From contig JAPPGV010000017.1 of NCBI GenBank assembly GCA_028821235.1, positions 1 through 64,000 of the forward strand: DNA of 64,000 bases, in the 5' to 3' direction. The translations under genes were made by a program, and so were the position numbers. Under the pieces are notes generated by a model. That model ran no database searches. It was not told the origin of the DNA and saw only the letters and a list, made by a program, of their open reading frames with translations. The stretch comes from a bacterium. GTDB taxonomy: Bacteria; Actinomycetota; Acidimicrobiia; Spongiisociales; Spongiisociaceae. Positions 32,417 through 41,707 of the stretch are shown one piece after another (positions within the stretch are counted from its first letter, which is position 1; each line of letters starts with the position of its first letter).

Positions 32417-33145
32417 CTACAAACCAGATGGAGGGGTCGGGAAGAAGAACAGCACCACCAGCGTCGTCAGGTTGAAGCCGCTGTGGGCGAAGATCGTGGG
32501 ACCGAGGGTGCCGGTCCGCGCCCTCAGCGTTCCCAGGAACAACCCGAACGCGAAGAGGACCAGGAGGGTGACAGCGCCGGCGGCGCTGTACAGCGACGGA
32601 TCCACCAGGTGGATGGCGCTGAATAGGACAGAGCTGACGATGACGGCCGTGATCGGCTTGCGGTTGTTTCCCAGGAGCATCCGGAAGACCAGCCCGCGGT
32701 GGATCATCTCCTCCACGACCGGGCCCAGCACCGCCACGCCCACCACTACGGCCGCCATCGTGCTCGTTCCACGAGTCTCGGCAACCGCTTCCACGATCGC
32801 CTGGGGGGTCGCATCCTCGACGCCCAGCAGGAAGCGGAGGCCGGCCGCGAGCCAGGCGAGCGCTATCGACATGGCCGCACCCGCCAGTACCCAGCGGGCG
32901 TGGCGCGGCTCGACCTCGAACGAGAGGGCCTCGGCCAGGTCGGGGAACCCTCGAACCCTGCCTAGCAGGGCGAGCGCGCCGATGTGGCCGAGGTTCTGGA
33001 GGGGAATCAGGACCCAGAAGTAGAAGTGGGGGTCGGCGGTATCCGCGCCGAGCGCGCCGGCGATCAGTCCTGCGACCACCGCCCCAAGGACTCCTGCTCC
33101 GAGGACCGTAAGGGCGTCGTACCAACGCCAGCGAGCTTCCAGCAC
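32417..33145 (-). CDS. CPBP-family intramembrane metalloprotease
   Basis: 242 residues, GTG start. About 7-8 transmembrane helices. The three ABI/CPBP motifs are present: EExxxR in VVEEMIHRG, FxxxH in LFSAIH, and HxxxN in AHSGFN. These form the membrane-embedded metal site of Rce1-like proteases. Prokaryotic members process prenylated, peptide or anti-sigma-like substrates; none is indicated here. Convergent with trpS. Confidence 0.88.
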   Translation of the reverse strand: MLEARWRWYDALTVLGAGVLGAVVAGLIAGALGADTADPHFYFWVLIPLQNLGHIGALALLGRVRGFPDLAEALSFEVEPRHARWVLAGAAMSIALAWLAAGLRFLLGVEDATPQAIVEAVAETRGTSTMAAVVVGVAVLGPVVEEMIHRGLVFRMLLGNNRKPITAVIVSSVLFSAIHLVDPSLYSAAGAVTLLVLFAFGLFLGTLRARTGTLGPTIFAHSGFNLTTLVVLFFFPTPPSGL

Positions 33146-33260
33146 TGACCCGCCAGGCTAGTGCCGTGCTGCGGGAATCCTGCCGCCGTTCTCCCGGCGG
33201 ACCTGCCTCCGCTTGCCGAAATCATGGAGTTTCAGTAGCGGGAGGGGTAGAGTCCGACCC

Positions 33261-34414
33261 ATGCGCGAATCCCGCGGGCTCCGGCGGATGTTCACCGCGG
33301 CCGCGGTTCTGGCCGTGGCGCTGCTAGCCGGGGCCTGTTCGGGCGACTCGGAGTCCGACCCGACCACGACCACCGCGGCGCCTGCGACTACTACCACGAC
33401 TGCGCCTGCGACTACTACCACCACTGCGCTTGCGACTACTACGACTACCGCGGCGCCTGCGACTACTACGACCACCGCGCCCGGAGAGACGGAGCCGGCC
33501 GCGCAGCCACGCGGCACCCGGGCGGATTTCTTCGTGGACGCCTCCACCACCTACCAGGACGTGATGGACAGGATCTCCGGGGACGAGAGGGAGTGCATCA
33601 AGGCGGCTCTCGGGGAGATGGTGTACAACATCTTCGTGTCCAGGCCGGTTCTGAGCGAAGATGGAGAGGACGCAGGCCGGGACCCTCACTCGTCACCAGG
33701 CTGTTCTCGTGCCTGACCCAGGACAACGTGGTGCTGGCCATGATCGTGTTGAGAGACGCTACCGCGGGCCGGATGGACGAGGAGGCCCGCCGGTGCCGCG
33801 TGCCCCTCGCCCTGCGGATCCCGGAGAGCTACCACCAGCAGGCCGGTCTGGAGTGGGAAGGGGAGCGCGTTCCCGCCAAGGAACTGGCCGAGATCAACTC
33901 CCGGATCCTGGAGTGCTTCTCCGACGAAGAGGTGGCGGCGTTGCAGTTCCGCGTCTACCAGCAACTGGTCGAGATGGTTGACATAGAGTTGGCGGACGTA
34001 ATCGGCGCGTTCACGGACGCCGAGCTGGACTGCTTCCGCGAGCGCATCGGCACCGACGAGTTCGAAGCGATCCTGGACTCCCCGCTCAGAGGTGCCGGTG
34101 CTATGTCTGATCACGAATTGCATGAGGCGTGCTTCACGCCGGACACCCCCGGGCGCCTGTACGCCGCCTATGTCGGGATCCTGCTCGGCGAGGACTTGTC
34201 AGAAGGGTCGGCGAGCTGCATGATCGACTTCGCGAGCGAGCACGAGCACTACATCGACTACCTGTTCTTCACGCCGTATGAGGACAAACTGGCGCTCGAC
34301 GCGGAGACCCGCGCCGAGTACCTGAAAGACGGATACCGGCTTCACTCCTGCTTCAGCGACGACGAGTCAAGACGGTGGAACGACCTCTACTTCGAAGCCT
34401 TCCAACAGGGATAG
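33261..34414 (+). pseudogene. Thr-rich lipoprotein gene split by a frameshift
   Basis: From ATG 33261 the first frame gives a signal peptide ending LLAGAC (lipobox Cys 26), a Thr/Ala repeat linker, then a folded-looking part ERECIKAALGEMVYNIFVS, and runs into a stop at 33716. The overlapping frame (open from before 33593 to 34414) continues the same type of sequence from LVTRLFSCLTQDNVVLAMIV, with repeated Cys-containing helical units such as ILECFSDEEV, ELDCFRERIG and LHSCFSDDES. The switch would be near 33680-33700. The joined product would be about 380 residues. A single-base indel, real or from assembly, explains it. Family not recognised; secreted and probably surface-anchored. Confidence 0.6.
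33378..33478 (+). repeat. 24-base tandem repeat coding a Thr/Ala linker
   Basis: About four copies of a GCGCCTGCGACTACTACCAC-type unit (eight codons, A-P-A-T-T-T-T-T), with minor changes and one copy longer by a codon. It encodes the linker after the lipobox. Such repeats are prone to slippage. Confidence 0.75.
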
Positions 34415-34520
34415 AAGCGCGCCGTTGCCGGTCGGCCGCGCCATTTCGAGCGGAAGCTCAAGAGCCGGACGCCCGTGGAGGGTCTGGTATTTTCTTGGAG
34501 CGCACTGGGAGGTTTGCTAG

Positions 34521-35681
34521 GTGGACATTTCGATCGGCATCGGTAAGTCGGGTCGGCGCGGTTTCGGCTTCGACGACATATCAGTCGTCCCCAGCCGCCG
34601 CACCCGCGATCCTGACGACGTCAACCTCTCCTGGGAGTTGGACGGCTACCGGTTCGAGCTACCGATGCTCGGGTCGGCGATGGACTCGGCTGTGTCCCCA
34701 GCGACCGCGGTCGCCATCGGCCGGCTGGGAGGCCTCGGCGTGCTCAACCTGGAGGGTTTGTGGGCGCGCTACCAGGATCCCGAACCGGTGTTCGAGGAGG
34801 TGGCGACGCTGCCGGCCGACCGCGCCACCGCCCGCCTTCAGGAGTTGTACCGGGCGCCCATCGAGCCGGATCTCATGCGACAGCGCATCTCCGACATCAA
34901 GTCGGCGGGGGTGGTCGCCGCGGCGTCCCTCACCCCGCAGAGCGTGGAGCGTTACATCGACGGGGTGGTGGAGGCCGGGCTCGACGTCCTGGTGATCCAG
35001 GGCACGGTGGTGTCGGCCGAGCACGTCTCCAGCCGCGACGATCCTCTCGACCTTTCATCCTTCATCGCCGGCCTGGACCTCCCCGTGATCGTGGGTGGGT
35101 GCGCTTCCTACGCCGGAGCGATCCACCTGATGCGCACCGGCGCCGCCGGAATCCTGGTTGGGGTGGGCCCCGGCGCGGCCTGTACCACCCGCCGGGTGCT
35201 GGGGATGGGGGTGCCGCAAGCCACCGCCATCGCCGACGCCGCCGGCGCGCGGATCCGGTACCTGGCCGAGGCGGGACGGTACGTCCACGTCATAGCGGAC
35301 GGCGGTATGAGCACCGGTGGTGACATCGCCAAGGCGATCGCCTGCGGGGCGGACGCGGTGATGATCGGCTCGCCGCTGGCCTCGGCGATCGAGGCGCCGG
35401 GTCGAGGCGCCCACTGGGGAATGGCTACCTTCCACCCGTCGGTGCCCCGGGGCACGAGGGTGATGACCGGACAACTGGGCACCCTCGAGCAGATCCTGGT
35501 GGGCCCGGCTCGCGAGAACGACGGCCGCCAGAACCTGTTCGGCGCGCTGCGGCTGGCCATGGCGAGCACGGGGTACGCCGACCTCAAGGAGTTCCACAAG
35601 GCGGAGTTGGTGGTGGCGCCGTCGGTCCGGACCGAGGGAAAGGCCCTCCAGCGGAGCCAGCGAGTCGGGATGGGTTTTTGA
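34521..35681 (+). CDS. guaB3: GuaB3-family IMP dehydrogenase-related protein
   Basis: 386 residues, GTG start with GGGAGG upstream. The N-terminal [20 protein letters not shown] is diagnostic of GuaB3. Barrel pieces are [35 protein letters not shown] (the active-site Cys loop), [20 protein letters not shown] and MIGSPLA. There is no CBS pair, as usual for GuaB3. Members have been linked to purine salvage, with GMP reductase-like activity reported for some; the reaction here is not proven. Overlaps guaA by four bases (TTGA). Confidence 0.92.
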   Translation: MDISIGIGKSGRRGFGFDDISVVPSRRTRDPDDVNLSWELDGYRFELPMLGSAMDSAVSPATAVAIGRLGGLGVLNLEGLWARYQDPEPVFEEVATLPADRATARLQELYRAPIEPDLMRQRISDIKSAGVVAAASLTPQSVERYIDGVVEAGLDVLVIQGTVVSAEHVSSRDDPLDLSSFIAGLDLPVIVGGCASYAGAIHLMRTGAAGILVGVGPGAACTTRRVLGMGVPQATAIADAAGARIRYLAEAGRYVHVIADGGMSTGGDIAKAIACGADAVMIGSPLASAIEAPGRGAHWGMATFHPSVPRGTRVMTGQLGTLEQILVGPARENDGRQNLFGALRLAMASTGYADLKEFHKAELVVAPSVRTEGKALQRSQRVGMGF

Positions 35682-37240
35682 ATCCTGTTCCGCCTGCCGG
35701 CGGGGAGGCCCGCCATCGCCCGGTGCTCGTGGTCGATCTGGGCGCCCAGTACGCCCAACTGATCGCCCGCCGGATCCGCCAGGCCGGCGTATTCTCCCTG
35801 ATCGTGTCCCGCGATATCAGCGTGGAGGCGGTCCGGCGCCACCACCCGCTCGGTCTCGTGCTGTCCGGCGGCCCGCTGTCCGTCTACTCCGATGACGCCT
35901 ACCTGATCGACCCCGGCCTCCTGGAGATGGGTGTCCCCGTGCTCGGCATCTGCTACGGCCACCAGCTGCTGGCGCGCCTGCTGGGCGGCACGGTGGAGCG
36001 GACCGGCGAGGCCGAGTACGGACGTACCTCGCTCGACGTGACCGGCGACTCGCTGCTGCTGGCCGGAACCCCGGCGCGCCAGGATGTCTGGATGAGCCAC
36101 ATGGATGCCGTCACGGAACCGCCGCACGGGTTTGCCGGCGTAGCCACTACGCCGGGCTCGCCGGTGGCGGCCATGGAGAAGCCGGAGCGCGGTTTCTACG
36201 GCGTCCAGTTCCACCCCGAGGTGATCCACACAGACCACGGGTTCGACATCATGGAGCGGTTCGTGAGGGACGCGTGCGGGGCAGCGCAAGACTGGACCGG
36301 AGGGTCGATCATCACGGAGCAGGTCAGCGCCATCCGGGCCAGGGTGGGCGATGCGCGCGTTGTCTGCGGCCTCTCCGGAGGGGTCGACTCGGCGGTGGCC
36401 GCCGCCCTGGTCCATCGGGCGGTGGGGGACCGCCTCACCTGCGTGTTCGTGGATCACGGGCTGCTGCGAGCCGGGGAGGCGGAGCAGGTCGACGAGACGT
36501 TCCGCCGGAACTTCGAGGTCGACCTGATACGGGTCGATGCCGCCGATCGGTTCCTGGACGCGCTGGCAGGAGTGGCCGATCCCGAGCGTAAGCGCCGGAT
36601 CATCGGCGAGCTCTTCATCCGCACCTTCGAGGAGGCCACCACCGGCATCCCTGATGCCCGGTTCCTGGTCCAGGGCACCCTCTATCCGGATGTCATCGAG
36701 TCCGGCGGCGCCTCCGCCGCCACCATAAAGACCCACCACAACGTGGGCGGGCTCCCCGACAACCTCGATTTCGAGCTCATCGAGCCGCTTCGAGACCTGT
36801 TCAAGGACGAGGTCCGGGCGGTGGGGGAGGAGTTGGGGCTTCCCGAGGAGGTCGTCTGGCGCCAACCCTTCCCCGGCCCCGGCCTGGCGGTGCGCGTGAT
36901 CGGAGGAATCACCCGGGAACGGCTGGAACTCCTCCGGGCAGCCGACGCCATCGTCACCGCGGAGATCCACCGCGCCGGGCTCTACCGGGAGATATGGCAA
37001 TCGTTCGCGGTGCTGCCCGACGTCAGGACGGTGGGGGTTCAGGGCGATGGACGGACCTACGCCCACGCTCTGGTGGTGCGAGCGGTCACCTCCGAGGACG
37101 CCATGACGGCGGACTTCGCCCGGATCCCGTATCCGGTCCTCGAGCGGATCTCCCGCCGGATGATGAACGAGGTTCCGGGAATCAACCGGGTGGCCTACGA
37201 CATTTCCTCCAAGCCACCCGCCACCATCGAGTGGGAGTAG
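35678..37240 (+). CDS. guaA: GMP synthase (glutamine-hydrolysing)
   Basis: 520 residues with a TTG start inside the guaB3 stop. N-terminal class I amidotransferase: [17 protein letters not shown], nucleophile in GICYGHQ, and the His-Glu pair in [10 protein letters not shown]. The ATP-pyrophosphatase domain has the P-loop [16 protein letters not shown]. The C-terminal dimerisation domain ends KPPATIEWE, the family terminus. Converts XMP to GMP. The coupling to guaB3 supports a purine role for that gene. Confidence 0.97.
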   Translation: MNPVPPAGGEARHRPVLVVDLGAQYAQLIARRIRQAGVFSLIVSRDISVEAVRRHHPLGLVLSGGPLSVYSDDAYLIDPGLLEMGVPVLGICYGHQLLARLLGGTVERTGEAEYGRTSLDVTGDSLLLAGTPARQDVWMSHMDAVTEPPHGFAGVATTPGSPVAAMEKPERGFYGVQFHPEVIHTDHGFDIMERFVRDACGAAQDWTGGSIITEQVSAIRARVGDARVVCGLSGGVDSAVAAALVHRAVGDRLTCVFVDHGLLRAGEAEQVDETFRRNFEVDLIRVDAADRFLDALAGVADPERKRRIIGELFIRTFEEATTGIPDARFLVQGTLYPDVIESGGASAATIKTHHNVGGLPDNLDFELIEPLRDLFKDEVRAVGEELGLPEEVVWRQPFPGPGLAVRVIGGITRERLELLRAADAIVTAEIHRAGLYREIWQSFAVLPDVRTVGVQGDGRTYAHALVVRAVTSEDAMTADFARIPYPVLERISRRMMNEVPGINRVAYDISSKPPATIEWE

Positions 37241-37312
37241 GGGATCGGCATCTGGAGTGGTGGTCAGACGTGGTGTTCGGCGGCTGCCGCATCCACCCTT
37301 GATGTGCGCGGC

Positions 37313-37600
37313 CTAGCCGACTAGGCGCAGGGGCTTGGTGAAGGGATAGGGTTGTCCCTCGGGCGTGGTTCCCCACATGGACTCGAGAATCGCTGTGTTG
37401 TCTTCCCCAAGTCCGAAGGAGGCCTTTATCTCCTCTAGAGGCCAGTCACGTGCGGGTTGGAGTATTTCTATGCCGACGACTTCGCCGGATGCGTCCAGGT
37501 CGACCATGGTGCCCTCGTCGAATTGCCGGGTACCCGCGACAGGAGAATCCTTGATCTCTATATAGAGGGCATCGGCATCGTTGTCGTAGGAGAAGATCAT
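37313..37600 (-). CDS. DUF2283 protein (antitoxin-like partner)
   Basis: 95 residues. The start MIFSYDNDADALYIEI, then GTMVDLDASGEVVGIEIL is the DUF2283 core found in many bacteria, archaea and cyanobacteria. A tail of about 35 residues (LGEDNTAILESMWG...) extends beyond the usual domain. The start overlaps the stop of the DUF4258 gene (ATGA). DUF4258-DUF2283 pairs are widespread and resemble toxin-antitoxin modules in layout, with this gene as the second member. Confidence 0.85.
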   Translation of the reverse strand: MIFSYDNDADALYIEIKDSPVAGTRQFDEGTMVDLDASGEVVGIEILQPARDWPLEEIKASFGLGEDNTAILESMWGTTPEGQPYPFTKPLRLVG

Positions 37601-37839
37601 CCGATGAAACCTCCTTGCTCATCGGGCCACGCGGCTGTGATCACATGGTATCGGTTCTCAACACTTGCGCACACCCGGAGGATACGCCCACCGGCGGCCA
37701 ATCCACTGATCCAGATCGTACCTGGTGTTCCAGGCTCCGGGTCTCCGAATTGGCGCTTGAGGGCTGTTTCCACATCTAGAGGTGTGACTCCGCGCCGTTT
37801 CATCCGGGCACGCGCGTGGCGCGTGTAGGAGACCTCCAC
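37597..37839 (-). CDS. DUF4258 protein (RelE/BrnT-like toxin candidate)
   Basis: 80 residues, starting MEVSYTRHARARMKRRGVTP. This is the DUF4258 signature, with later strands TIWISG, RILRVCAS and HVITAAWPDE. The fold is thought to be related to small RNase toxins of the RelE/BrnT group, where a basic N-terminal helix and C-terminal strands form the active face. Toxicity is not shown. The palindrome TGTATATATACA lies about 100 bases upstream. Confidence 0.82.
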   Translation of the reverse strand: MEVSYTRHARARMKRRGVTPLDVETALKRQFGDPEPGTPGTIWISGLAAGGRILRVCASVENRYHVITAAWPDEQGGFIG

Positions 37840-37937
37840 AGGGATCTATACCGTCCCCGAGTGATCGGAAACCGACCGGGGCAGCGGATGGACTATGAAT
37901 GGGTTCGTCTTACGATGACTGACGTTTAGCACAATCG

Positions 37938-37949
37938 TGTATATATACA
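37938..37949. promoter_or_regulatory. Palindrome TGTATATATACA upstream of the DUF4258-DUF2283 pair
   Basis: A perfect 12-base palindrome in an unusually AT-rich patch (37910-37960) of this GC-rich genome, in the gap between the DUF4258 start (37839) and the flavin oxidoreductase stop (37995). Possible operator or promoter core. Confidence 0.45.
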
Positions 37950-37994
37950 TGCTGTAGTGTGTGAAGGAAAGAGGGACGCGAGTGAGATCAATCC

Positions 37995-39197
37995 TTATTG
38001 CGGGTTGCGGCGGTTGGTCCAGTAGCGCTTGCGGAGGTGGCGGATGACGTTTGCCGGGGTGTCGCGCCAGCACTGGAGGGGATCCCAGCCGTCGTGGGCC
38101 AGGCACATGTTGCACGACACGCACTCGACCCCGCCCGTACGCCCGGCCTCGAGCTTCCGCACCAGGTCGGGTTCGCGGATGAACGGGCGGGCCATGGCCA
38201 CGAAGTCGGCGTCGCCGGAGGCCAGGACATCGGTCATCGTCCTGGTGGTCCGCACGCCGCCCACCAGGATCGTGGGTACGCCGGCAGCCCGGCGGACCTC
38301 CCGGGCGAAGGGCCGGTAATAGGCCTCAGGACCCTCGGGGGTCCAGCACCGCTGCGCCAGCAACTGCCTCCAGGCCTGACGACGGCCGACCGCCACGTAC
38401 GGGCGGATGTTCTCGGCGTAGCTGCGCATCACGCCGAAGGTGGTCTCGAATCCGTCGATACCCCGCTCCGCCAGCAACCTGGCCCGCTGCAGTGACTCCT
38501 CCCGCTGCAGGCCGCCCGGAACCGAGTCCTCCACGCTGAGCCGCGCGGTTACCGGGAACCCTGCCCCGACGGCCGCGCGCACGGCCTCGTAGACCTCCAT
38601 GAAAAACCGGCCGCGGCGCTCGGCGTCACCACCCCAGCCATCCTCTCTGGTGTTGGCATGGGGCGAGCAGAACTCCGAGATCAGGTAACCGTTGCCGCCG
38701 TGAATGTGGACACCGTCGAAACCCGCCTCTCTGGCTCGCCCGGCAGCCTCACCGAACGCCCGGACCAGCGCCTCGATCCCGGCCTCGGACAACTCCTCGG
38801 GCTGGTGGGCGTACATGGCGTTCGGCACCGGCGAGGGAGCCACAGGGGTGATGGACGACATCATGGTCTGGCTTCCGCAATGGCCGAGTTGGGCGAATAC
38901 CGTCCCGCCGGCCTCGTGAACGGCGTGGGTGGCTCGCCGGAGGTACGGGATCACACCATCGCGGTGTATCCCGGTCTGGTGGCGGCTGGCCTGCCCGCGC
39001 GGATCGACGTACATGTGGCCGGTGAGGATCAGGCCCGCGCCTCCGGTGGCCAGGCGACGGTACAGGTCCACGTACGAGTCCAGTACCTCCCCACCGGGCG
39101 CGGCCATGGTCTCGGACGTGGCGGCGCGCACGATCCGGTTGGCGATGGTGACCGTCCCGATCCGCCCCGGCCGGAGGTAGAGAGGCAGGTTGCTCAT
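37995..39197 (-). CDS. NADH:flavin oxidoreductase (old yellow enzyme-like)
   Basis: 400 residues from ATG 39197, with AGGAG upstream; the 39272 start lacks one. The FMN-binding TIM barrel opens with PLYLRPGRIGTVTIANRIVR, then TGHMYVDPRGQAS, AQLGHCG, the GFDGVHIHGGNGYLISEF strand with the catalytic His pair region, NTREDGWGGDAERRGRF and ILVGGVRT, ending DFVAMARPFIREPDL. Near the end, CVSCNMC and a fourth Cys 11 residues on (WDPLQC) may hold an Fe-S cluster as in dienoyl-CoA reductase-like members, although the spacing differs. No C-terminal NADPH domain is present. Substrate unknown. Confidence 0.87.
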   Translation of the reverse strand: MSNLPLYLRPGRIGTVTIANRIVRAATSETMAAPGGEVLDSYVDLYRRLATGGAGLILTGHMYVDPRGQASRHQTGIHRDGVIPYLRRATHAVHEAGGTVFAQLGHCGSQTMMSSITPVAPSPVPNAMYAHQPEELSEAGIEALVRAFGEAAGRAREAGFDGVHIHGGNGYLISEFCSPHANTREDGWGGDAERRGRFFMEVYEAVRAAVGAGFPVTARLSVEDSVPGGLQREESLQRARLLAERGIDGFETTFGVMRSYAENIRPYVAVGRRQAWRQLLAQRCWTPEGPEAYYRPFAREVRRAAGVPTILVGGVRTTRTMTDVLASGDADFVAMARPFIREPDLVRKLEAGRTGGVECVSCNMCLAHDGWDPLQCWRDTPANVIRHLRKRYWTNRRNPQ

Positions 39198-39270
39198 CGC
39201 GATCTCCTGACGCGTTCGGCGGGGTCGGGTGCGCCATTCTGGCACGCGCCGTGAGGGGGGCGCATCCACC

Positions 39271-39306
39271 ATGTCATCTAATCACAACACTGTGATTACG
39301 TGACAT
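39271..39306. promoter_or_regulatory. 36-base interrupted palindrome between the flavoprotein gene and pcrA
   Basis: Outer arms ATGTCA (39271-39276) and TGACAT (39301-39306), inner arms TAATCACA (39279-39286) and TGTGATTA (39291-39298), centre ACAC. Only the two-base joints fail to match. It lies between divergent genes, close to both starts, and looks like a dimeric-repressor operator. Confidence 0.6.
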
Positions 39307-39320
39307 GGGGCCTGGTTAAC

Positions 39321-41543
39321 ATGACCGGGATGGTCCAGTTGATCGAAACCGATGCTGCTCCGAACGACCCATCGGACTCTCCGCTGTTCGCCGATCTCAA
39401 CCCGACCCAGCGGGAGGCGGTGGCCGCCACCGAGGGTCCTGTGCTGGTGGTGGCCGGTGCCGGCTCGGGCAAGACCAGGGTGCTCACCTACCGGGTTGCC
39501 CACCTGATACGCGACCTCGGGGTGGCGCCGTGGGAGGTCCTGGCCATCACCTTCACCAACAAGGCGGCCGGCGAGATGAAGGAGCGGGTTAGGAGTCTGG
39601 TGGGTCCGAGGGCCAAGGGGATGTGGATATCCACCTTCCACTCCGCGTGCGTGAGGATCCTCCGTAGGGAGGCGCCCCGGCTGGGTTATTCGTCACGGTT
39701 CACGATCTACGACGCCCAGGACTCGCTCCGGGCCATCACCCGTGTGATCCGGGATCTGCGCCTGGACCCGAAGAGCTTCCAGCCCCGGGCGATGCGGGCC
39801 AAGATCTCCAACGCCAAGAACGAGTTGGTGGACTACGAGAGCTTTTCCGAGCAGGGCGGGAACTTCCGTCACGAGATCGAGGCCGACATCTACCGGCTCT
39901 ATCAGGAGCAGCTGTTGAAGAACTCGGCTATAGACTTCGACGATCTCCTCATGGTCGCCACGGAGGTGTTCGACGCCTTCCCGGACGTGCTCGAGTCCTA
40001 CCGCGAGCGGTTCCGGTACCTGCATGTCGACGAGTTCCAGGACACCAACCGCGCCCAGTACGTGCTGGTCCGTCAGCTGGCCGGGGAGAGGGCGAATGTC
40101 TGCGCGGTCGGCGACTCCGATCAGTCGATCTACGCGTTCCGTGGGGCCGATATCCGCAACATCCTCAATTTCGAGCGGGACTATCCCCAGGCTCGGGTGG
40201 TGGTGCTCGACCAGAACTATCGCTCCACCCAGACCATCCTGGAAGCCGCCAACGCGGTGATCTCCCACAACGGTCGCCGCCAGCCCAAGCGGCTGTGGAG
40301 CGACCTCGGCCAGGGTGCTCCAATCGCGCTCTACACCGCAGAGGACGAGGCCGACGAGGGTGGGTTCGTGGCCGAGGAGATCCGCAAGTTGTCGAGAGAG
40401 GGCTTCGACCTGTCGCGAATGGCGGTGTTCTACCGGGTCAACGCCCAGAGCCGGGCCGTGGAGGAGAGCTTTGCCCGCTTCGGTGTGTCCTACCGCGTGA
40501 TCGGCACGGTGCGTTTCTACGAGCGGCGCGAGATCAAGGATGTGCTGGCCTATCTGCGGGTGCTGGTCAACCCGGCCGACGAAGTGTCGGTGCGCCGGAT
40601 CATCAACCTGCCCCGGCGGGGCATCGGCGATGTGACGATCGGCTGGCTGGCCCGGTTCGCCGAGGCGGAGGAGACCACCTTCTTCGAGGCGGCCCGGCGC
40701 CACGCGGAGAACGACTCGCTGGCGAAGCGGGCCCACAGTGCCATCGACTCCTTTCTCTTCGATCTGGAAAAGGTCGCCGGCCATGCCGCGTCCGGTCCGG
40801 CGGCAGCCGTCAGGGCGGTGCTGGAGGAGGTCGGCTACCTCGAGGTGGTCGAGGCCGAGGGCACCGTCGAGGCTCAGGGGAGGGCCGAGAACCTGCGCGA
40901 GCTTCTCTCCGGCGCGGAGGAGTTCGAACTGGCCGCCCTGCCGGATGAGGGGGAAGAACCGGACGGGATGCGCCTGGTGGAGCAGTTCCTCGAGTCGGTC
41001 AGCCTGGTGAGCGATACCGACGAGTTGGATGACAAAGGCGGCGCGGTGACCCTCATGACCCTGCACAACGCCAAGGGCCTCGAGTTCCCGGTGGTGTTCA
41101 TCGTGGGCATGGAGGACGGGATCTTCCCCTACGCCCGGGCCCTTACCGACCACGACGAGCTCGAGGAGGAGCGCCGGCTCTGCTACGTGGGTCTCACCCG
41201 GGCGCAGGAGCGCCTCTACCTGTCAGCCTCCCGGTCCCGCCTGCTGTACGGGATGTCCACCTACAACCCACCCTCCCGGTTCCTGCGAGAGATACCGGTC
41301 GGCCTGGTCAACAAGCTGGGCAGGCGCCTGAGGGACCACCGCCGGGAGTCGATCGGCGGGCGCCGCCGGGCGCGGCTCGGTACCGACCTGGCAGTGGACG
41401 ATCGGGTGCGACATGACGTCTGGGGAATCGGCCGGGTGGTCAGCGTGGAGGGCACCGGTGGCGGCGCCCAGGTCGAGGTGGACTTCCCGACCAAGGGCAC
41501 CAAGCGGCTCCTCGTTCACTGGGCCCCGCTGGAGAAGGTCTAG
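39321..41543 (+). CDS. pcrA: ATP-dependent DNA helicase PcrA/UvrD
   Basis: 740 residues from ATG 39321 (GTG 39300 and ATG 39330 are alternatives). SF1A helicase with 3'-5' polarity. Motifs in order: Q-motif LNPTQREAVAAT, Walker A VVAGAGSGKTRVL, TFTNKAA, STFHSACVRIL, Walker B VDEFQDTN, VGDSDQSIYAFRGAD, QNYRST, LMTLHNAKGLEF and YVGLTRAQERLYLS. The C-terminal tail (VDDRVRHDVWGIGRVVSVEG) is the Tudor-like domain of PcrA that contacts RNA polymerase in other species. Acts in repair and replication-transcription conflicts. Confidence 0.96.
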   Translation: MTGMVQLIETDAAPNDPSDSPLFADLNPTQREAVAATEGPVLVVAGAGSGKTRVLTYRVAHLIRDLGVAPWEVLAITFTNKAAGEMKERVRSLVGPRAKGMWISTFHSACVRILRREAPRLGYSSRFTIYDAQDSLRAITRVIRDLRLDPKSFQPRAMRAKISNAKNELVDYESFSEQGGNFRHEIEADIYRLYQEQLLKNSAIDFDDLLMVATEVFDAFPDVLESYRERFRYLHVDEFQDTNRAQYVLVRQLAGERANVCAVGDSDQSIYAFRGADIRNILNFERDYPQARVVVLDQNYRSTQTILEAANAVISHNGRRQPKRLWSDLGQGAPIALYTAEDEADEGGFVAEEIRKLSREGFDLSRMAVFYRVNAQSRAVEESFARFGVSYRVIGTVRFYERREIKDVLAYLRVLVNPADEVSVRRIINLPRRGIGDVTIGWLARFAEAEETTFFEAARRHAENDSLAKRAHSAIDSFLFDLEKVAGHAASGPAAAVRAVLEEVGYLEVVEAEGTVEAQGRAENLRELLSGAEEFELAALPDEGEEPDGMRLVEQFLESVSLVSDTDELDDKGGAVTLMTLHNAKGLEFPVVFIVGMEDGIFPYARALTDHDELEEERRLCYVGLTRAQERLYLSASRSRLLYGMSTYNPPSRFLREIPVGLVNKLGRRLRDHRRESIGGRRRARLGTDLAVDDRVRHDVWGIGRVVSVEGTGGGAQVEVDFPTKGTKRLLVHWAPLEKV

Positions 41544-41550
41544 ATCTGGT

Positions 41551-41580
41551 TGCTAGTTTATTGTTAGTAGTTGCTAGTTT
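41551..41580 (+). repeat. Repeated TTGCTAGTTT / TTGTTAGTAG element after pcrA
   Basis: Two TTGCTAGTTT copies (about 41560 and 41571) flank TTGTTAGTAG, just after the pcrA stop. Similar strings follow tatA (57853) and hup (51857). The nearby CTGACCACTGACCGC (about 41615) also recurs in related form at about 58022. Confidence 0.5.
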
Positions 41581-41707
41581 GTATTGGAATGGACTGAGCA
41601 CGGGCCACGGGCCTCTGACCACTGACCGCGGCGATCGTATTACCGTTGGGTGGGCATGGTGAGGGAGTCACCTGGGGGTGACCCACACGAGATCGGGGAG
41701 GCAGGAC

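Noticed and set aside
33378-33478. CRISPR array
   Set aside because: The repeats are 24 bases, contiguous, coding for a Thr/Ala linker, with no spacers.
35108-37066. A 652-codon open frame opposite guaB3-guaA
   Set aside because: Complement of two firm enzymes; no start signal and no domain match by eye.
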